Notes: generated by a model not told the origin, from the sequence alone. 64,000 nt of DNA from Chloroflexi bacterium HGW-Chloroflexi-6 (GCA_002840685.1 PHBU01000014.1:1-64000); one strand, 5' to 3'. Shown: positions 1 through 8,993, counted from the first letter of the stretch. Made by a program: numbers and translations.

Positions 1-98
1 GAATTGCTACTCGTTATGAAAAACGGGCTGCTAACTTTGCCGCGATAATCGTTCTTGCCGCAATATTTCTCTTTTCTGATTTTGCATACAGGCTCTAG
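1..98 (+). mobile_element. IS5-family insertion sequence, right end with transposase C-terminus
   Basis: Reading from base 3, the first 95 bases encode a transposase tail that begins IATRYEKRAANFAAIIVLAA and stops at TAG 96-98. The ATRY...NF...AAI pattern is typical of the end of IS5-family DDE transposases. The last part of this reading frame is also a plausible terminal inverted repeat: read on the minus strand the end is GAGCCTGTATGCAAAATCAG. The IS therefore probably ends near base 95, with the stop codon completed by target DNA (inference). The 5' part lies outside the window, so element length and intactness are unknown. Its insertion removed the 5' end of the hsdR fragment that follows. 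Confidence 0.65.
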
Positions 99-580
99 TG
101 AAACAGGCCAAAGATGATGGTTTTGAGAAATTCATTCCCAGTGAGCCCTGCACCCGCCTGCATAGTTGGGATGATCCGAATGCGCGAACGCAACACCTGT
201 ACGCGGTCACTCTCCAAACTCTGAGCAATATCTTCGAGCAGTTCTCGCCGGCCTTCTTTGACTTGATCATCCTCGATGAAGTTCATCGCTCAATCTATAA
301 CAAGTTCAATGAAGTGCTGGAATATTTTGATGGCAGGCAAATTGGATTAACCGCCACACCCGCCAATTACATCAACCGCGATACTTTCCTGGCTTTTGAT
401 TGCACGGACGGCAAGCCGACTTACCTTTATAGCTACGAACAAGCCATAGATGATAAATGGCTTGTGAACTACAACCTTTATTCCGCGCGGACCAAGTTCC
501 AGCGCCAGGGCATTCACGGTGTGGACTTGACCGAGGAAGAGCGCAACGCCCTGCTCGAAAAGGGCCTCGACCTGACGAGC
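98..580 (+). pseudogene. hsdR: Type I restriction enzyme R subunit, internal helicase fragment
   Basis: About 160 residues of an HsdR motor domain remain. They start at a QAKDDGFEKF segment and include a DEVH Walker B/DEAH-box sequence and a LTATPA motif III, followed by the NRDTFLAFDC-type segment seen after motif III in HsdR proteins. The Walker A P-loop, the N-terminal nuclease domain and the C-terminal helical domain are all absent. The left side is cut by the IS5-family end. The right side runs into an IS3-family transposase tail at about 571-583, with a reading-frame change there. The fragment cannot translocate or cleave DNA. It pairs logically with hsdM and hsdS at 6.4-9.0 kb, from which the NACHT-CHAT cassette now separates it. 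Confidence 0.85.
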
Positions 581-708
581 AGTGGCTTGAAGAATACAAC
601 GCGATCCGCCCGCATGATGCGTTGCAAGGCCTAACACCCTACCAATATGCGGCACAATCTGCTTGATATTTTCTACTTTCAAGTGGTACTAAAATTGGGA
701 TGTTGACA
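577..708 (+). mobile_element. IS3-family insertion sequence remnant, right end
   Basis: In a different frame from hsdR, bases 577-666 encode EQWLEEYNAIRPHDALQGLT and a few further residues before a stop. The WLxEYNxxRPHxALxGLTP pattern is diagnostic for the C-terminus of IS3-family OrfB (rve integrase) transposases. About 40 bases after the stop is GGGATGTTGACA, which looks like an IS3-family terminal repeat ending in CA at 708. Only about 130 bp remain, so the copy is immobile. The NACHT gene starts 25 bp after the IS end. The TTGACA at 703-708 could act as a -35 element, but I see no convincing -10 at the right distance. Confidence 0.75.
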
Positions 709-733
709 GACTGAATTAACAGGAGAATCACCT

Positions 734-3700
734 ATGAACAACCAAACTACGTGGTCTGCCGTAAGAGATTTACAGAATAGCGAGTTTCAGGAATTATGTA
801 AATCTATTTTAAACGGATTGGGGTTTTTGGGTACTGAAGAATTTCCGGTTGTTGGATTAGATCTGTCTTATTTGGACAATATTACAAGAGAATCAACCGA
901 TAAACTTTTTCGATCGGAAGAAAGTTGGTTAATCGGTTTTTTGAGACAGGAATTTGATCCTAACTCTTTCCAAGAACTTATCAAAAATATAAAATCCACT
1001 GGTGTGGAAAATTTCTTTTTTGTTGTTTTTGGGGATGTGCCAGAAAAATATCAAATCCAAATGCATAATGATTTGCTGAAAGACAGTGTTAAGTCTTCGA
1101 TCTTAGTAGATGAATTATCATGTATTTTAATTGCTGATTATGGAAAAGATTATTTAGAGACTTTACCAACAGTATCACTGTCTATTCGCACCTTGCGGGA
1201 GAAAGCGATTAAACAGGCAAAAGATGCAACTTGGCGTACTCAATTTCAGACGCTTTCTGCATTAGCGCCCACAAAGATAACTTCTACTGAAGGTGGAGAC
1301 GAAGCTGATTTATTTAGAGCGATGTCAAAGACTGGCTCATTCTTGTTACTAGGTGATCCAGGAGGAGGTAAAACAACAAGTTTAAAAGTCATGGCTGAGC
1401 AGTTATCAGAAAAGGGTGGTCGAACGCCAATTTACATGCCACTTAATCAGTATACGGGTGAACTCTTGTCGGATATTGGCAGATTTATCAATGACAACAA
1501 CCCTATGGCGCCTGAATTCATAAGGCATTTACTTGAAACTGGGGCTTTTACACTTATGCTAGATGGATTAAATGAGGTGCATCCTAACAATCTACAAACC
1601 AAAATTCGAGATGATCTCTTCTCTCTCACAAATCCAAAATCAGCAACATCTCGCACTCAGTGGATTGTGTCTGGGCGAAAATATGATTATGCATATTCAC
1701 GCAAGTTGGTTGGTTTGGAGTTTCTGGAGAATAATATATGGGAAATCCAGCCACTAACGCCCGATTTGATTTATCAATACTTGCGAGATGGATTAGAGGG
1801 GGGAGAAGAAGAAGCGTTAAGTGTTTATCATAGCTTAGACTCAAGCGTCATGGAAATTTGTGCAACCCCTTTGATGCTTAATATGCTGTTTGCTGTTTAC
1901 AAAAGCAAAAAAACCGTTCCTACTGGCAAGGGGAAACTTTATGGTCAGTTTATCGATTTACTCCTAAACTGGGGCGAAGAAAAATATACAGAAAATATCC
2001 TTGTGTTACTATCGTCGGGTCTTGGTTACGAAGTCAACAAGGAAAAATATTTTGAGTTAATATTTTCGTCGTTGCAAAATTTGGCTAAAGACATGTCCAG
2101 CACATCCGCGCCATGGGAAGAAGTCTCTACAGTTTTTGTTCAAACACTTGCATCTGCCCGTGATCCTTATAGAATAGCAGAATACATGCGGCAAGATTTG
2201 ATAAGTAGAGGAATATTAAAGTTAGAATCTCGCCGGATTTCTTTCTTTCATCACACATTCCAAGAGTATTTCCAAGCGCTCAACCTAAAGGGCGTACCGA
2301 TAGATATCCTTATTCCCTCAAAAGGAGTTGATGGCGAAAAAAGAGAGCAATTGGTTTTTCTGGTAGGTATTGTGGAAAACCTTGCCAATCCACTACTTTC
2401 AAGAGCTATAAATATAGATGTTGATTTAGCATATGATATTTTTCGCAACTCCCTATCGCTTATAGAAAAAGGTCTGCTTATTAAGTTAGCAAATTCCATT
2501 TGGGAAAAAACTCTAAACCATTCGAAAGGTTGGGTCGGAGGGGGCAAGCCTTATGCGGTTAAATTCAAGAATATCGCGGAAAATATCAATCTTCCAATAG
2601 AACAATTAGCAAAAGAAATGTTACCTAATCGGAACAAACGGGCATTTTCGAAGGAGTTGCTAGGATTTTTCCAAGAATTAGGAGATATTACAGAGCAACG
2701 GAGGATTTTGAAAGAGATTGAAGGAGAAGTAGGCGAAAGCATTCCCGATGATTTTCTGTTTGAAATGGCTATAACGGCTTCAACAGAAGGCAAATATGAA
2801 AAAGTAGTTGAATTGTATTCAAGATTTATTCAAAAATCTCCCAATAGTTCGGCAGCGTATGCTAATCGTGCCAATGCATATAATGCTCTGGGAAAACGTC
2901 TTGAGGCACAAGAAGACTTTGAAAAATCCATTAAGCTTGATCCAAAAGATAAAGTTGCAAGAACAAATTACGCACGAATGTTAAAAAACATGGGGGAAAT
3001 CGAGAAGGCAATTGTTCAATTAAGTGAGGCGGTAAAGGAAAAGGTTTATGCGGCTGCGCATTTTGAATATGGTCTCCTTTTGGAAGCGAAAAAGCCAGAT
3101 GAGGCATTAGCCTATTTTGAAAATGCTGTGAGCACAGCTGAAGACTCAAGCGCGTTGGAAAGATACACGCGAAAACTAGTCGAACAACAAGAGAAGCAAT
3201 CTCAATTTAGTCAAGCGATACGGTCTTACAAAAGGCTGATTCAATTGAGTCCTACTTCACATCAGGTTAAGAAATGGAAAGAGTCTATTGCTAGTCTACG
3301 CCTACAAATTGATGCAATTGAAAGAAGACGGTCAACCCGCGACAGAATTAGAGAAAAGGAAGAAATATTGTTAGGTATCTTTTCCAAAGATTTCCTCTCG
3401 GCGGCGGGTTTGGAGACAAAAATTTTGCTTCCCCAATTATTTCTTACAGATGGTTCCAAAGCGCGGTTGCCAATTCAATTAGCTGTAGCATTGCTTGAAA
3501 CACCTGAATTGACTGCATCACAAGTTAGAGACGCTGTTGATGCAGTAAACACACACTTGCCTTTCGCGGCCGATATTATTCTTATTACCAGCGCAGACGT
3601 GTTAGATTTTGACGCGAGAATGCAACTGCTTACCTACCGAAGATCAGATAAGAGAGTCGCACTAATTACATCTGTTGAAGCACAAGAGGCGTTCTTGCGA

Positions 3701-4846
3701 GGCGATGATGCATGTGTAGAACTAATGGATAGAGCCCTTCGGCGGTCAATTGATATCAGCGATCCGTTTGAACGCAAGGTACCTATCAAAGACCGAACAG
3801 ATTTTTTTGGCAGAGATACTGAAACTCAAAATATTAGGTTTTTAATAAGAGATCAGCAACCATTTGGTTTGTTTGGAATTCATAAAATAGGCAAGTCCAG
3901 CTTGCTTAATAGAGTGTGCCAATCGCTTGCAGCATATTCACCTGATATAACATTTGTGTCAATTGAATTGTCGGCGGCTTTTAATAATTCTTCGAGCATA
4001 TACAAGAGAATAATGGAGCTTCTCCCTCAAGAAGTGGAAGTTCCTTATGGTGAAATCACCACAGATAAATTCCGAGCAATATTAATAGAGTATCAAAAGC
4101 AAATGCAATCAAAAAGATCAGGTCATCGCTTTTTAGTAATATTCGATGAATGCGCTTACTTAATCCCAGATCGCTCAGGTAAGGGAGGACTTACGGACTT
4201 TCTGGGGTTTATTGGATTCCTAAAATCATTTCGGCAAGAAGTTGATTGGTTTAATTTTATACTGTGTGGTAGAAGCCCTGCTATTAGTAGGATTTCGCAT
4301 TGGGCACAAGGCGAAAACCCTCTTATTGGATTTACCAAAGATATATTTCTTGGACCTCTAACTCCAAAAGAAACGAATGAATTAGTTACTTCTTTAGGTA
4401 TCATTGCTGGACTGCTATTTGATGAAAAAAGCACTGAATACATTTATTCGATAACAGGTGGTCATCCATTATTTACAAGAATTCTAGGAAGCCAAATTAA
4501 AAAAATTTTCAATAATGGAAATGTAACCACATCAATAATTGATGATGCTGTTGAGCTTTATCTAGATAACAATTCGGAACGCGCGCTGTTAGTGAAAATA
4601 TACAACGAAAGTCTCGATGAAGAAGAAAGAGAAGTTGTCAGAAAATTGGTAAATGGGAAGGCGCTTAGAAGAAGTGAGTTGTTAAGTCAATATGCTGATG
4701 ACGAGAAAAAGAGGAGGATAAGAGATGCAATTAATAATTTAAAAGACACAACGGTAATTCGACAAGATAATGACAATCAGGAACTTAGTATCAGATACGA
4801 ATTGCTCCGAAGAGCTATCGAACAAGAAATTAAAGAGCTAGGATGA
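734..4846 (+). CDS. NACHT-TPR-AAA double STAND NTPase (putative defence sensor)
   Basis: This 1370-residue soluble protein has two separate P-loop modules. Residues 1-170 begin SEFQELCKSILNGLGF, faintly like Mrr-type nuclease folds, but I see no PD-(D/E)xK catalytic set. Residues 200-520 are a NACHT NTPase: Walker A GDPGGGKTT at 207-215, Walker B LMLDGLNEV near 274, and an FHHTFQEYFQA segment typical of the NACHT winged helix near 505. TPR-like repeats follow at about 675-870 (YANRANAYNALGK). A second AAA module at about 1015-1240 starts FFGRDTE, with Walker A GIHKIGKSS near 1050 and Walker B FLVIFDE near 1135. The ATG is preceded by AGGAG at 721-725. The gene is very AT-rich beside GC-rich neighbours and ends 13 bp before the CHAT gene, implying co-expression. 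Bacterial NACHT proteins are known antiphage sensors; this role here is inferred. Confidence 0.85.
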   Translation: MNNQTTWSAVRDLQNSEFQELCKSILNGLGFLGTEEFPVVGLDLSYLDNITRESTDKLFRSEESWLIGFLRQEFDPNSFQELIKNIKSTGVENFFFVVFGDVPEKYQIQMHNDLLKDSVKSSILVDELSCILIADYGKDYLETLPTVSLSIRTLREKAIKQAKDATWRTQFQTLSALAPTKITSTEGGDEADLFRAMSKTGSFLLLGDPGGGKTTSLKVMAEQLSEKGGRTPIYMPLNQYTGELLSDIGRFINDNNPMAPEFIRHLLETGAFTLMLDGLNEVHPNNLQTKIRDDLFSLTNPKSATSRTQWIVSGRKYDYAYSRKLVGLEFLENNIWEIQPLTPDLIYQYLRDGLEGGEEEALSVYHSLDSSVMEICATPLMLNMLFAVYKSKKTVPTGKGKLYGQFIDLLLNWGEEKYTENILVLLSSGLGYEVNKEKYFELIFSSLQNLAKDMSSTSAPWEEVSTVFVQTLASARDPYRIAEYMRQDLISRGILKLESRRISFFHHTFQEYFQALNLKGVPIDILIPSKGVDGEKREQLVFLVGIVENLANPLLSRAINIDVDLAYDIFRNSLSLIEKGLLIKLANSIWEKTLNHSKGWVGGGKPYAVKFKNIAENINLPIEQLAKEMLPNRNKRAFSKELLGFFQELGDITEQRRILKEIEGEVGESIPDDFLFEMAITASTEGKYEKVVELYSRFIQKSPNSSAAYANRANAYNALGKRLEAQEDFEKSIKLDPKDKVARTNYARMLKNMGEIEKAIVQLSEAVKEKVYAAAHFEYGLLLEAKKPDEALAYFENAVSTAEDSSALERYTRKLVEQQEKQSQFSQAIRSYKRLIQLSPTSHQVKKWKESIASLRLQIDAIERRRSTRDRIREKEEILLGIFSKDFLSAAGLETKILLPQLFLTDGSKARLPIQLAVALLETPELTASQVRDAVDAVNTHLPFAADIILITSADVLDFDARMQLLTYRRSDKRVALITSVEAQEAFLRGDDACVELMDRALRRSIDISDPFERKVPIKDRTDFFGRDTETQNIRFLIRDQQPFGLFGIHKIGKSSLLNRVCQSLAAYSPDITFVSIELSAAFNNSSSIYKRIMELLPQEVEVPYGEITTDKFRAILIEYQKQMQSKRSGHRFLVIFDECAYLIPDRSGKGGLTDFLGFIGFLKSFRQEVDWFNFILCGRSPAISRISHWAQGENPLIGFTKDIFLGPLTPKETNELVTSLGIIAGLLFDEKSTEYIYSITGGHPLFTRILGSQIKKIFNNGNVTTSIIDDAVELYLDNNSERALLVKIYNESLDEEEREVVRKLVNGKALRRSELLSQYADDEKKRRIRDAINNLKDTTVIRQDNDNQELSIRYELLRRAIEQEIKELG

Positions 4847-4859
4847 GAGGAAACACGCT

Positions 4860-6329
4860 ATGCCCATAGAGAGAATTTCTCCTGAAACCTTATTTTCACC
4901 TCAACGTGCTGCAAGCTCAAAGATATTTGTGGGCAGAGAAAATATTATCAAAAAAATATGTAATGGATGTCGATCGGAACACTCATTTGGTGTTATTGGA
5001 AAACCTGGCATAGGCAAAACAAGCCTCTTAAATGCAGTACAAAGGAGCTTATCATCTGCCTCGTCGTCTACATCGTTGGCAGTTTTCTTTGCAGTTTATA
5101 TCGAGTTTGAAAAGAATAAATATGAAACCCATAACGACTTATTGCGAGCGGTACAAAATGGTTACATTCATGAGATAGCCAAGAACACTGGCTTAATTTA
5201 TCCACAAGATGAGAGTTTTTTACCAAGCGACCAAGGAGTTAGATTTGAAAACGACTTAGAGAAAATTTCCAAATGGTTTTTCAAAGAGACGCACAAAGTA
5301 ATCAAGCCGGTAATACTTTTTGATGATATTCATAGAGGCATTGATTCAACATGTTTGTCGAAATCCTTTTCCATCATCAGACCTCTTGTTGCTAATCAGA
5401 AGTCGATAGTTATACTTTGCGGAGAGATGCCCTTAGATAAGGAATTCCGAAACGATGTATCGGTTCTTCGAAATCTTGTTTCTGAGCAAATTGAATTACC
5501 GCCATTATCAATAGAGGATATAAAGCAAATTCTTTCTATTGTTGAGGATAACGATTGGGAAGTGGAAAACGGAGTAGACACGACACTTTATGAGATCACG
5601 AAAGGTCATCCTTATCGCATTCACTATTATTTACTTGAAGCATTAAGAAGTGAGGGAAAACTAACCGCTAAGATGTTGAGAAGCATCGACTCTAATCGTG
5701 CAATCAAAGCATTTTTGGGCAATGTATTGAAGGAAGAAAAAACAATTAAAAAAAATGAGGAGAATAGCATGAAAACTATATTGTTTCTGGCAGCAGACCC
5801 AACCGACGCAACCCGATTGAGATTGGGTGAAGAGCAAAGGGAAATTCAAAACAAAATCCAAATGGGAAAATTTAGAGAGAATTTTATTTTTCAATCAAGG
5901 ACATCGGTGCGTTCAGAAGACGTTAGTCAGGCGTTGTTGGATATAGAACCTAAAATTGTTCACTTTTCTGGACATGGAACCCAAGATGGTGAACTATGCT
6001 TTGAAGATGTTGCTGGAAAGGTTCACGCAGTTGAGCCACTTGCTTTAGCAAATCTATTCGAACAATTTAAAGACCAAATTGAGTGTATTGTATTAAATGC
6101 ATGTTTTTCAGAGCCGCAGGCTAAAGCTATCGCAAAAAACATTCCTTATTTGATTGGAATGAAAAAGGAAATTGGAGACAAGCCTGCAATTGCGTTTTCA
6201 ATTGGCTTTTATCAAGCTGTAGCAGCAGGCAAGTCTATTGAGCAAGCATATAATTTAGGATGTGCCCAAATGGGAATTCAACATGGCATAAAGCAAGGAG
6301 AAATTCCTATCCTTATTAAACAAAAATAG
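4860..6329 (+). CDS. AAA ATPase-CHAT caspase-like protease (putative effector)
   Basis: The N-terminal half is a STAND-type ATPase: FVGRENIIKKI near residue 25, Walker A GKPGIGKTS near 46, Walker B VILFDDI near 150. From residue 304 the protein is a CHAT (caspase HetF associated with TPRs) domain. It starts MKTILFLAADPTDATRLRLG and carries the expected catalytic His in HFSGHG (H372) and Cys in LNACFS (C415). CHAT peptidases cleave substrates on activation and act as effectors in several prokaryotic immune systems. The gene lies 13 bp after the NACHT gene and shares its low GC. The simplest model (inference) is that the NACHT-TPR-AAA partner senses a trigger and the CHAT domain executes. The residue-304 methionine has its own ribosome-binding site, so a free CHAT protein may also be made. 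Confidence 0.88.
   Translation: MPIERISPETLFSPQRAASSKIFVGRENIIKKICNGCRSEHSFGVIGKPGIGKTSLLNAVQRSLSSASSSTSLAVFFAVYIEFEKNKYETHNDLLRAVQNGYIHEIAKNTGLIYPQDESFLPSDQGVRFENDLEKISKWFFKETHKVIKPVILFDDIHRGIDSTCLSKSFSIIRPLVANQKSIVILCGEMPLDKEFRNDVSVLRNLVSEQIELPPLSIEDIKQILSIVEDNDWEVENGVDTTLYEITKGHPYRIHYYLLEALRSEGKLTAKMLRSIDSNRAIKAFLGNVLKEEKTIKKNEENSMKTILFLAADPTDATRLRLGEEQREIQNKIQMGKFRENFIFQSRTSVRSEDVSQALLDIEPKIVHFSGHGTQDGELCFEDVAGKVHAVEPLALANLFEQFKDQIECIVLNACFSEPQAKAIAKNIPYLIGMKKEIGDKPAIAFSIGFYQAVAAGKSIEQAYNLGCAQMGIQHGIKQGEIPILIKQK
5757..5771 (+). promoter_or_regulatory. Internal Shine-Dalgarno and ATG for a free CHAT protein
   Basis: GAGGAG (5757-5762) lies six bases before an in-frame ATG at 5769, inside the AAA-CHAT gene and exactly at the start of the CHAT domain. 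The linker just before it is short and Lys/Glu/Asn-rich. Stand-alone CHAT proteins commonly begin with a similar MKTILFLAA-type strand. Translation from here would give a 186-residue protease without the ATPase. The signal could be chance in AT-rich DNA. Confidence 0.45.
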
Positions 6330-6359
6330 AACTTGAATTCTGGAAATGATTGAACGTAG

Positions 6360-7853
6360 ATGAAAGCCGAAGAGATGCGCAAGCATCTTAAGTCGGATGT
6401 CTTCCCATGGTTGGCGAGTCTGGCAAAGAATGAGTAGTTGTTTTTCGAGTATATGCGTGGGGCGGAGTGCAAGATCAACAAGCCGAGCCTGTTAGTGAAT
6501 ACGGTGAACCTGATTGATGAGATGAAAATCTCAGAGCAGAAACAGGATGTGCAGGGCGGTCTGTATGAGTATATGCTGGGTCACATGCAGTTTGCGGGGC
6601 GCAATGAACAGTTCCGCACGCCGCGCCATATTATCCACATGATGGTGCAGATGGTGGACCCGCAGCCGCGCGAGCGGATCGGCGACCTGGCGGGCGGGAC
6701 CTGCGGATTCCCCGTCAACGCGCACCAGTATATTTTGGAGAAGCACACCTCGGCCGGGATTTTGGAGTATGACGCCGAAGGGCTGCCGCACCACCTAATC
6801 GGCGACCAGCTCACCAAGGAAGAACGCGATTTCATGTCGTCGAAGAAATACCTGCGGGCCTTCGATAACGATTCGGGGATGACCATGCTGCGGATCGGTT
6901 CCATGAATCTGATGCTGCACGGGATCGAGTCGCCGCAGTTTTTTTATATGGATACGCTCTCGAAGTCGTTCAACGATGAGCGCGAGTACGATGTGATTTT
7001 GATGAACCCGCCTTTCAAGGGCGCGGTGGATAAGGGCGACGTGCACCCGGCCCTGCCGTCGGACACGACCAAGAGCGAACTGCTTTTTCTGCATTTGATT
7101 TTGCGGGCGCTGGATATGGGCGGGCGGGCGGCGGTGATCGTGCCGGATGGAGTGCTGTTCGGTTCGAGCCGCGCCCACGTGGAGCTGCGCAAGCGGCTGA
7201 TCGAGGAGAACCGCCTGGACGGGGTCATTTCGATGCCTTCGGGGGTTTTCAAGCCGTATGCGGGAGTGAGCACGGCGGTGTTGTTCCTGACGCGCGGCGC
7301 GCAGACCAGGGACATCTGGTTCTACGATATGGCCCACGATGGTTTTTCGCTGGACGATAAGCGGGTGAAGGTGGATGCTTCGCAAAACGATATTCCAGAT
7401 ATTTTGAAGTGCTGGAGTCAGAGAGTAGATAAGAAGTTCGTAGAGAGTAGAGAACAGAGAATAGTGGCTTTGCGCGCGGAGTTGACTCCGTTGGAGGAAA
7501 AACGGTTGAAATTGCAGGCTGAAGTCAACCGTTTGACGTTTGAACAGGCATTGGATGGAGACGGCAAGAACGCGGAGAAACTTGCGGAAGCGAACGAACT
7601 ACTCTCTACTCTCCAATCTTTAATCTCTGCGCCGCAAGGGGAACTTGATCGCCTGACCCGCCAGTTCTGGGTGACGAAGGAGCAGGTCAAGGCCAACAAG
7701 TACGATCTCTCTGCCAGCCGTTACCGCCAGGCCGACGCGGACGCGGTCTATCATGAGCAGCCATCGGTGACGCTGGAACGCCTGTCCCGTTTGGAGCAAG
7801 TGATGTTGGATGAAATTCGGGAACTTGGGAAGTTGGTAAATGGTGAAGAGTAG
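6360..7853 (+). pseudogene. hsdM: Type I DNA methyltransferase M subunit, truncated with amber codon
   Basis: The product would be an adenine-N6 methyltransferase of the type I system. An ATG at 6360 opens the frame with LKSDVFPWLASL, a segment from inside the HsdM N-terminal helical domain, so the normal first part is missing. A TAG at 6435-6437 then interrupts the frame, and FFEYMRGAECKINKPSLL continues directly after it. Further on are QFRTPRH, motif IV NPPF (near 7003) and a C-terminal coiled coil. SAM motif I reads DLAGGTCGF where the family has DPACGTxGF, so three usual residues differ. Expression could restart at TTG 6438 or ATG 6453, giving about 470 residues. Together the 5' loss, stop and motif change suggest decay. 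GC content jumps to about 60% on entering this gene. Confidence 0.8.
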
Positions 7854-7889
7854 ATTGGTAAATAGGTACACAGGTAAACACGGTTCCAG

Positions 7890-8993
7890 ATGATGAAATA
7901 TCCTATCGTTCCGCTGGGCGAAGTTTGTGATTTTGTTTATGGCGATGGCTTGAAAGAGGCTGATCGCAAAGGTGGCAACGTTCCTGTTTATGGTTCGAAT
8001 GGAATTGTTGGCTGGCATGATGAAGCAATTACAAAAGGCGAAACGCTTATTGTTGGACGAAAAGGTTCGATTGGCGAAGTTCATTTGAGCAAAAATCCAT
8101 GCTGGCCAATCGACACAACTTACTACATCGAAAAGACAAAAGTGCCTTGTGATTTCACTTGGCTTTATTACACATTGTTGGCTCTCGATTTGACGCGCCT
8201 TAATAAATCGGCCGCTGTTCCTGGTTTGAATCGTGATGATGCTTACGAACAAAAAGTTCCCCTGCCCCCGCTGACCGAGCAAAAGCGGATTGCCTCCCTG
8301 CTGGCGCGCGCCGACCATTTGCGTCAACTACGGCAGACTGCGCGCGATCTCGGCGATGAACTGCTCCAGTCCGTGTTTTTGGAGATGTTTGGGGATCCGT
8401 TACCAAACCCGAAAAACTGGAAAAGAATTCGCCTAGAAAATTGTTGTGATCAAGTGGTTGATTGTATGCACACTACACCTAATTGGACAAATTCGGGAGT
8501 TCTGTGTGTTCGGACATCCAATTTAACAAATACGGGTGGTTGGGATTGGTCTGATACACGTTATGTAACTGAAGAAGAATATAAAGAAAGAACCGTGCGC
8601 TCGGAAGTTAATGTCGGAGATATTATCTTAAGTAGAGAAGGCACTGTTGGCGTTGTTGCTATTGTTCTGTCAGGAATGAAGATTTGTTTAGGGCAAAGAT
8701 TAGTGCAAGTTAGCCCTAAGCGAAAGGTTATGGCTAGCGAGTTTATGTTGTGGTTGCTTTTATATGAACTTTCTCCAGAGAGAATTGAAAAGGTAATGAC
8801 TGGTTCCACATCCCAACATTTGAATTTGGCAGACTTACGAAAAATGGAAATCATTGTTCCACCGCTGAGCCTGCAAGCCGAGTTTGCGGGTGTGGTGGCG
8901 CGGGTTGAGAGTCTGCGCGGGAGGATGGGAGAGTCCGCGCGGCAGGTGGATGGGTTGTTTGAGAGTCTGCTGGCGCAATCATTTTCGAGTTAG
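7890..8993 (+). CDS. hsdS: Type I restriction specificity subunit
   Basis: HsdS sets the DNA target of the type I complex. The 367-residue protein has the two-half layout: target-recognition domain 1 at about 1-130 (VPLGEVCDFVYGDG), a central conserved helix (LPPLTEQKRIASLLARADHL), target-recognition domain 2 at about 180-320 (RIRLENCCDQVVD...GDIILSREGT), and a C-terminal conserved helix (VPPLSLQAEFAGVVARVESL). No stop or frameshift is visible. The second recognition domain is AT-richer than its surroundings, as is usual for exchanged recognition modules. It begins 36 bp after hsdM; ATG at 7890 or 7893 is possible. With hsdR destroyed and hsdM damaged, it may serve a remote hsd locus or be a relic. 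Its tail is duplicated 441 bp downstream. Confidence 0.92.
   Translation: MMKYPIVPLGEVCDFVYGDGLKEADRKGGNVPVYGSNGIVGWHDEAITKGETLIVGRKGSIGEVHLSKNPCWPIDTTYYIEKTKVPCDFTWLYYTLLALDLTRLNKSAAVPGLNRDDAYEQKVPLPPLTEQKRIASLLARADHLRQLRQTARDLGDELLQSVFLEMFGDPLPNPKNWKRIRLENCCDQVVDCMHTTPNWTNSGVLCVRTSNLTNTGGWDWSDTRYVTEEEYKERTVRSEVNVGDIILSREGTVGVVAIVLSGMKICLGQRLVQVSPKRKVMASEFMLWLLLYELSPERIEKVMTGSTSQHLNLADLRKMEIIVPPLSLQAEFAGVVARVESLRGRMGESARQVDGLFESLLAQSFSS
8881..8967 (+). repeat. Direct repeat copy A, hsdS 3' end
   Basis: This 87-bp stretch, coding for FAGVVARVESLRGRMGESAR and the following residues of HsdS, recurs at 9322-9408 without gaps. I count about nine mismatches, mostly silent at the protein level. 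Repeats of conserved HsdS helices are classic sites of recombination that swap recognition domains. Confidence 0.85.

Noticed and set aside
577..733. Promoter for the NACHT operon formed by the IS3 end (TTGACA at 703-708)
   Set aside because: No convincing -10 lies 16-18 bases downstream, so the claim is not supported.
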